This document shows positions 1 to 5,424 of a DNA stretch of 5,424 bases, in pieces; positions within the stretch are counted from its first letter, which is position 1, and each line of letters begins with the position of its first letter. The translations under genes were made by a program, and so were the position numbers. Below the pieces are notes generated by a model. That model searched no databases. It was not told the origin of the DNA and was given only the letters and a program-made list of their open reading frames with translations. Origin of the DNA: Pseudomonadota bacterium (GTDB lineage Bacteria > Pseudomonadota > Gammaproteobacteria > Xanthomonadales > Xanthomonadaceae); the NCBI GenBank assembly GCA_023438325.1, contig JAEXRB010000169.1:1-5424 (forward strand), in the 5' to 3' direction.

Positions 1-1
1 T

Positions 2-7
2 TATCAT
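2..7 (+). promoter_or_regulatory. Possible -10 box of the gcvP leader promoter
   Basis: The hexamer TATCAT matches the sigma-70 -10 consensus at five of six positions. It would start transcription near 13-15, a few bases before the first riboswitch helix at 21. That is a sensible place for a leader promoter. The matching -35 box would lie outside the window and cannot be checked, so the call rests on one short motif and its position. Confidence 0.3.
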
Positions 8-20
8 GGGGGCTGCATCA

Positions 21-98
21 CGGGGTGGGTGATGCGGGCTCGCGTGCCGGCTGCCGAAGGCGCAACGCCCGTAATCGCTCAGGCCCCGTACCACCCCG
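21..98 (+). promoter_or_regulatory. Glycine riboswitch aptamer 1
   Basis: P1 is a perfect 8-bp helix: CGGGGTGG at 21-28 pairs with CCACCCCG at 91-98. P2 is GTGAT at 29-33 with ATCGC at 74-78 (one wobble). GCGGGC at 34-39 can pair with GCCCGT at 67-72 to form an inner helix around the conserved CCGAAGGCGCAA. The 3' core reads CTCAGGCCCCGTACC, and so departs from the usual CTCAGGCAAAAGGAC seen in aptamer 2. Whether this half still binds glycine cannot be judged from sequence alone. Confidence 0.85.
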
Positions 99-107
99 TG
101 CACACAA

Positions 108-191
108 CTCTGGAGAGACCGGCAACATGCCGGCGCCGAAGGGGCAAGAGGCGGCATTTCCGCCTTGAAACTCTCAGGCAAAAGGACAGAG
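108..191 (+). promoter_or_regulatory. Glycine riboswitch aptamer 2
   Basis: This unit is canonical. P1 is CTCTG at 108-112 with CAGAG at 187-191, and P2 is GAGAG at 113-117 with CTCTC at 171-175. Two hairpins flank the conserved core: CCGGCA/TGCCGG (119-124/128-133) and AGGCGG/CCGCCT (149-154/160-165). The core GCCGAAGGGGCAA (135-147) and the 3' CTCAGGCAAAAGGAC (173-187) match the family consensus as I know it. It is the aptamer next to the gene, so it is the half that would pass the signal to the expression platform. Confidence 0.95.
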
Positions 192-239
192 GGGCCGACG
201 ATGCGCAAGGCGCGTCGTCATCGACCCTTTTCCTTTGCC
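177..239 (+). promoter_or_regulatory. Candidate expression platform: long hairpin exclusive with aptamer 2
   Basis: Nested pairings build one long hairpin: GGCAAA 177-182 with TTTGCC 234-239, GG 184-185 with CC 232-233, 188-194 with 225-231 (two wobbles), and 197-206 with 210-219 (one wobble) around an AAG loop. That is about 25 pairs with a one-base bulge, a two-base bulge and one internal loop. It uses the conserved GGCAAAAGG core and the P1 3' strand of aptamer 2, so it cannot coexist with the glycine-bound fold. It ends two bases before a weak GGA (241-243) that precedes the ATG at 252. There is no T-run after it, so I infer translational control rather than intrinsic termination. The inner stem 197-219 could form in both states. 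Confidence 0.5.
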
Positions 240-251
240 CGGATGCCCGCC

Positions 252-3164
<2,913 letters not shown>

Positions 3165-3173
3165 TGCTGCACA

Positions 3174-3207
3174 TGCGAACCGGAAGGCACTCGCTTTCCG
3201 GTTCGCA
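3174..3207. terminator. Hairpin between convergent genes, probable bidirectional terminator
   Basis: An 11-bp perfect helix (3175-3185 with 3196-3206) is extended inward by G-T, G-C and C-G pairs to a four-base ACTC loop and outward by one T-A pair. After a small internal loop, TGATGC 3162-3167 can also pair with GCATCA 3211-3216, so the structure reaches into the gcvP stop codon. It fills the 57-base gap between two convergent genes, the expected place for a shared terminator. Neither strand has a clear T-run after the stem, so it may be a weak or Rho-assisted terminator, or a 3'-end stabilising hairpin. Confidence 0.65.
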
Positions 3208-3221
3208 CACGCATCAAAGCC

Positions 3222-4910
3222 TCAGCGCCGCGTACCGGCCACCAGCAGGTAGTCGCCGGCGCGCTGCACGGCACGCAGCGATGCACAGCCGTAAACGCGT
3301 GCACCGCCGCCATGATCGAAATCGCGGGAATCGCCGCTACGCACTACCTCCACTTGCGGCGCATCCAGCCCGGTAAGGGCGTGGACGAGGAAAACTTCCC
3401 CCTGTGCATCGGGCACATCAGGCGAAGTCGGCGCATCGGATGCATGCTCCAGCGGTGTCAGGCCGATCGCCCGCACCGGCGCGCTCGAACCACCCGAGGC
3501 ATCCAGCGCGCGCAAGCCCACGGCCTGAGCGCGACGCGCAATCAAATCCACGCCGGCCTCGATACCGCCGCTTTCGTCATAGCGCAGCCAACGCACCATG
3601 CCCACGGCCCAGTCGCGCCCGGCATCTTCGATGGGCAAGGCCACGCCCACCACTTCGCCGATACGAGCGCGCACACCATGCGCCGCCTCCCAGCGCAAGC
3701 GATAGCCGCCCAGGCTCTGATCCTGCACCTGCGCCGTCACCGTGGCGGCGTGGACACTGTCGCCTGCGCCCTGCGCCCAGGAGGCGCGGTCGGCGGCGAG
3801 CATGGAGATGCCACGCACTTCTCGCATGAAACCATCGAAATCCTGTTGCCCGGCCAGTTGGTAATGCAATGCGGAAAGGCCCACCACACTGTCCAGCTCG
3901 TAACCGCCATCGAGTCGGGCGAAGCTGCGCGAAGCATCCTGGCTCCAGCCCTCCAGCACGCGCTCCAGCAAGTCGGTGGAAAGGGAAATGCTGAAATCGC
4001 GCGACAGCCGCAGCAGTGTCTCTCGCGTGCCGCCCGCATGCGAAAGCGCGGCACGGACCACGCCATCGAGCTTGCGCAGGTCGACCCACAGCACATCACC
4101 CTCATCCGGATTGGGCGCGCGCGCGGCATAGCTTGGCGGGGCGTCGTGATCGATCAGCGCCAGCGCCCCGGCAGCGGCGAAACGCTGCGGTGTCAATTCG
4201 ATCAAGCTGGCGGCATCACGGGTCAATGACCACAGATCGACCAATTCGCGCTGGCTGAACCGGTAAGGATTGGCGAGCGACAACAACGCGGCCTGATTCT
4301 GCAACAACGCCACGCTGAGACTGCGGCGCTCGGCGGCATCCTCGACGGGCTTGGCATCCAGACCCTGCGCCGAGGCGAACGCGGCCAAGGCATAGAGCTG
4401 CGCCCACGTGCCAGGCTCGGGCGAGCGATACAGGAAATGACTGGTCGCCAGCCAGCGCACGTGGTGGTAAGTGGCCCGCACCAGCGCCAGAGCCACCTGC
4501 GCACCCCGCAGGAACGGCGTCTTGCCCGATGGCGCACAGGCTTCGGCCACGGCCATGCGATAGGCCAGCGCCAGTTCGCGTTGCAGCACCATGAGCTGAT
4601 TGGCGATCTGGGCCTTGGTGCCGGTGAGCGGGAAAGTGCTGCCCTGAAGGCGACTGGTCAGCAATGTGACCGCCTCCAGCAGCATCGGACGCAGCACCTC
4701 CAGCGCGTCCAGCCGTGCAAAGCCTTCGAGCCGGCGCGTGCGGAAGTCATCGAGCGCATGACTCAACGCTTGCAGATAGGCCTGATGGTTGGCACGCGGC
4801 AGCGCCTCCACCCATGTCCGCAGCCGCTTGGGATCGCTGGGCAATGCATCGGGCGCGGGCGGACTGCGCTCGGGCAAGTGGCTGTTGAGAGTGCGGTAGG
4901 GATTGATCAT
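3222..4910 (-). CDS. Protein with large helical N-terminal part and C-terminal PilZ-like domain
   Basis: The product has 562 residues with no signal peptide or membrane segment visible, so it is probably cytoplasmic. The start is ATG 4910, which has GGA (mRNA sense) seven bases upstream; an in-frame TTG at 4925 lacks such a site. Residues 1-330 are rich in Leu, Ala and Arg and look mostly helical. Residues 385-460 resemble a PilZ domain: DQSLGG (397-402) fits the D-x-S-x-x-G motif, followed by a hydrophobic GEVVGVALP strand, WAVGMVRW (434-441) and GVDLI (453-457). PilZ domains commonly bind cyclic di-GMP and control motility, surface growth or exopolysaccharide. The usual upstream R-x-x-x-R motif is not obvious, so ligand binding is uncertain. 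A tail of about 100 residues follows, ending VAGTRR. I do not recognise a named gene. It is transcribed towards gcvP and away from xseA, with no operon partner in the window. Coding status is near certain; the PilZ assignment is moderate. Confidence 0.85.
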   Translation of the reverse strand: MINPYRTLNSHLPERSPPAPDALPSDPKRLRTWVEALPRANHQAYLQALSHALDDFRTRRLEGFARLDALEVLRPMLLEAVTLLTSRLQGSTFPLTGTKAQIANQLMVLQRELALAYRMAVAEACAPSGKTPFLRGAQVALALVRATYHHVRWLATSHFLYRSPEPGTWAQLYALAAFASAQGLDAKPVEDAAERRSLSVALLQNQAALLSLANPYRFSQRELVDLWSLTRDAASLIELTPQRFAAAGALALIDHDAPPSYAARAPNPDEGDVLWVDLRKLDGVVRAALSHAGGTRETLLRLSRDFSISLSTDLLERVLEGWSQDASRSFARLDGGYELDSVVGLSALHYQLAGQQDFDGFMREVRGISMLAADRASWAQGAGDSVHAATVTAQVQDQSLGGYRLRWEAAHGVRARIGEVVGVALPIEDAGRDWAVGMVRWLRYDESGGIEAGVDLIARRAQAVGLRALDASGGSSAPVRAIGLTPLEHASDAPTSPDVPDAQGEVFLVHALTGLDAPQVEVVRSGDSRDFDHGGGARVYGCASLRAVQRAGDYLLVAGTRR

Positions 4911-4940
4911 GGCTCGATCCGGCAATGGTTCGATGTGGCC

Positions 4941-4963
4941 GCAGCTTCAATGATGAAGCCTGC
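4941..4963. repeat. Imperfect palindrome in the leader of the PilZ-like gene
   Basis: GCAG 4941-4944 pairs with CTGC 4960-4963, and CTTCA 4945-4949 pairs with TGAAG 4954-4958. One C (4959) is bulged and the loop is four bases. That gives nine pairs, 31 to 53 bases upstream of the ATG of the minus-strand gene. It could be an RNA hairpin in the 5' leader or a binding site for a dimeric regulator. I do not match it to a known operator. Confidence 0.4.
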
Positions 4964-5040
4964 GCCTGCAAGCCGCACAGTGTATCCGCGGCCCGGGCGG
5001 CATCTGGGGAAAGTGCGCAAAAATCAACCAACAAATCATT

Positions 5041-5076
5041 TGGAATCAGTTAAATGAAAAAACTTTCTCGATTCCA
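5041..5076. repeat. Spaced inverted repeat in the AT-rich core, upstream of xseA
   Basis: TGGAATC at 5041-5047 is repeated inverted as GATTCCA at 5070-5076, a perfect 7-bp match with a 22-base spacer. Inside it, AGTT 5048-5051 can pair with AACT 5061-5064. In plus-strand RNA the stem would cover GGAA 5042-5045, the likely ribosome site of the small ORF starting at 5054. It could instead be an operator. A 7-bp repeat in AT-rich sequence may also arise by chance. Confidence 0.4.
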
Positions 5077-5119
5077 TGTGAGAATTGTTGCTTCGCTCCT
5101 CCCGCATGTCCGCCGGTGA
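5054..5119 (+). CDS. Possible 21-residue leader ORF overlapping the xseA start
   Basis: ATG 5054 opens 21 codons, beginning MKKLSRF and ending PHVRR, and stops at TGA 5117-5119. The stop overlaps the GTG start of xseA (5116-5118) in a GTGA arrangement typical of translational coupling. GGAA at 5042-5045, eight bases before the ATG, could be its ribosome site, whereas xseA itself has no purine-rich site. The peptide is basic and has no recognisable domain or regulatory codon run (no attenuator-like string). It may serve only to deliver ribosomes to xseA. An ORF this short can occur by chance, so support is limited to the overlap and the ribosome-site contrast. Confidence 0.4.
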   Translation: MKKLSRFHVRIVASLLPHVRR

Positions 5120-5424
5120 ACGCCCCGCCATCCGAATCATCCCGCCACATCCTCGCGCCATCCCAGCTCAACACGCTCGCGCGTGAAATGCTGGAGGGTG
5201 CGTTCGGCACGGTGTGGATCGAAGGCGAACTGGGCGGCGTCTCGCGACCAGCCTCCGGCCACCTGTACTTCGCGCTCAAGGACGCCCGCGCCCAAGTGCG
5301 CTGCGCGCTATTCAAGCCGAAAAGCCAATGGCTCACCTTCCGCCCCGTCGATGGCATGCAAGTGCTGGCGCGCGGCCGGGTCACGCTGTACGAACCGCGC
5401 GGCGAATACCAGCTCATCATCGAC
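5116..5424 (+). CDS. xseA: Exodeoxyribonuclease VII large subunit, N-terminal part (cut by window edge)
   Basis: The visible 103 residues are the start of XseA, which with several small XseB subunits forms exonuclease VII, a cytoplasmic nuclease degrading single-stranded DNA from both ends to short oligonucleotides in repair. The opening LAPSQLNTLAREMLEGAF (13-30) matches the family's short N-terminal segment. It is followed by the OB-fold DNA-binding domain with VWIEGELGGVSRPASGHLYF, LKDARAQVRCALFK and GRVTLYEPRGEYQLII. The catalytic part lies beyond the edge. GTG 5116 is the only plausible in-frame start; the nearby ATG 5106 is in another frame. No ribosome site is seen before GTG, consistent with coupling to the small upstream ORF. 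The frame is open to the last base, with no defect seen. Confidence 0.95.
   Translation, partial: MNAPPSESSRHILAPSQLNTLAREMLEGAFGTVWIEGELGGVSRPASGHLYFALKDARAQVRCALFKPKSQWLTFRPVDGMQVLARGRVTLYEPRGEYQLIID

Larger units (their letters stand above)
21..191 (+). promoter_or_regulatory. Tandem glycine riboswitch upstream of gcvP
   Basis: Two aptamer-like units sit head to tail, joined by a linker of about nine bases (99-107). Each has the conserved internal GCCGAAGG-GCAA element (53-65 and 136-147) and a 3' CTCAGGC element (78-84 and 173-179). This arrangement is the hallmark of the glycine riboswitch (gcvT RNA element). It typically precedes glycine cleavage genes and turns them on when glycine is abundant. 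The gene directly downstream is gcvP, which fits the ligand. The tandem form was first described as cooperative; later work tied dimer folding to a leader-linker helix. Identity is very secure. Direction of control (ON) is inferred from the family and the gene. Confidence 0.95.
4911..5115. other. Divergent intergenic region between the PilZ-like gene and xseA
   Basis: This 205-base region must hold the promoters of two divergent genes. Composition changes sharply. About 4911-5010 is GC-rich and forms the leader of the minus-strand gene. About 5018-5090 is AT-rich for this genome, which is where promoters would be expected. I could not find a -35/-10 pair with good match and spacing on either strand, so none is called. 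It contains an imperfect palindrome (4941-4963), a spaced inverted repeat (5041-5076) and a small ORF (5054-5119), listed separately. Confidence 0.6.

Noticed and set aside
226..236. CCTTTTCCTTT as the T-tract of an intrinsic terminator in the gcvP leader
   Set aside because: The T's are interrupted by CC and separated from the 197-219 stem by eight bases. They pair better as part of the long 177-239 hairpin.
3312..4229. A 305-codon plus-strand open frame opposite the PilZ-like gene
   Set aside because: It is antisense to a better supported gene, has composition typical of a shadow frame and no recognisable motif.
4986..5000. GC-rich CCGC/GCGG mini-palindrome
   Set aside because: Only four pairs with a seven-base loop in a GC-rich stretch; expected by chance.
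5028..5062. Promoter hexamers such as TTGGAA or TTAAAT for xseA
   Set aside because: None forms a -35/-10 pair with acceptable match and 16-18 base spacing.
5106..5108. ATG just upstream of xseA as an alternative start
   Set aside because: It is in a different frame from the conserved XseA residues and has no ribosome site.
5046..5420. A 124-codon minus-strand open frame at the right edge
   Set aside because: It is opposite the conserved XseA N-terminal domain, so it is a shadow. It is Ser/Arg-rich with no known motif.

Overview
The window looks like a core-genome segment of a high-GC gammaproteobacterium. The protein wording of GcvP and XseA resembles Xanthomonadales (Xanthomonas/Rhodanobacter-type), but this is a judgement from memory and not a database result. 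There is no sign of mobile DNA, CRISPR, or tRNA/rRNA genes.

Layout, left to right. (1) Positions 1-251 are the 5' leader of gcvP. It holds a tandem glycine riboswitch: aptamer 1 at 21-98 with an 8-bp closing helix, and aptamer 2 at 108-191 with the textbook conserved core. A possible -10 box lies at the extreme left edge. The 3' part of aptamer 2 can refold with the stretch just before the start codon into one long hairpin (177-239). This is a candidate expression platform acting on translation. (2) Positions 252-3164 (+) are gcvP, the complete glycine decarboxylase P-protein of the glycine cleavage system, with both halves fused in one chain. (3) Positions 3165-3221 are a short convergent gap with a strong hairpin that probably ends transcription of both neighbours. 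(4) Positions 3222-4910 (-) are a 562-residue protein: a large, mostly helical N-terminal part followed by a PilZ-like domain, plausibly a cyclic-di-GMP effector. (5) Positions 4911-5115 are a divergent intergenic region with an AT-rich core, two inverted repeats and a possible 21-codon leader ORF. (6) From 5116 (+) to the window edge is the 5' end of xseA, the large subunit of exodeoxyribonuclease VII.

The three genes do not form one operon. gcvP and the PilZ-like gene converge, while the PilZ-like gene and xseA diverge. gcvP appears to be transcribed alone (no gcvT or gcvH follows it) and controlled by glycine through its leader. XseA has no visible ribosome binding site of its own, and its GTG start overlaps the stop of the small upstream ORF, which suggests translational coupling. 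The main points for a second look are the riboswitch refolding, the N-terminal start of GcvP, the xseA leader ORF and the unusual PilZ-like protein. I see no new multi-gene system here.
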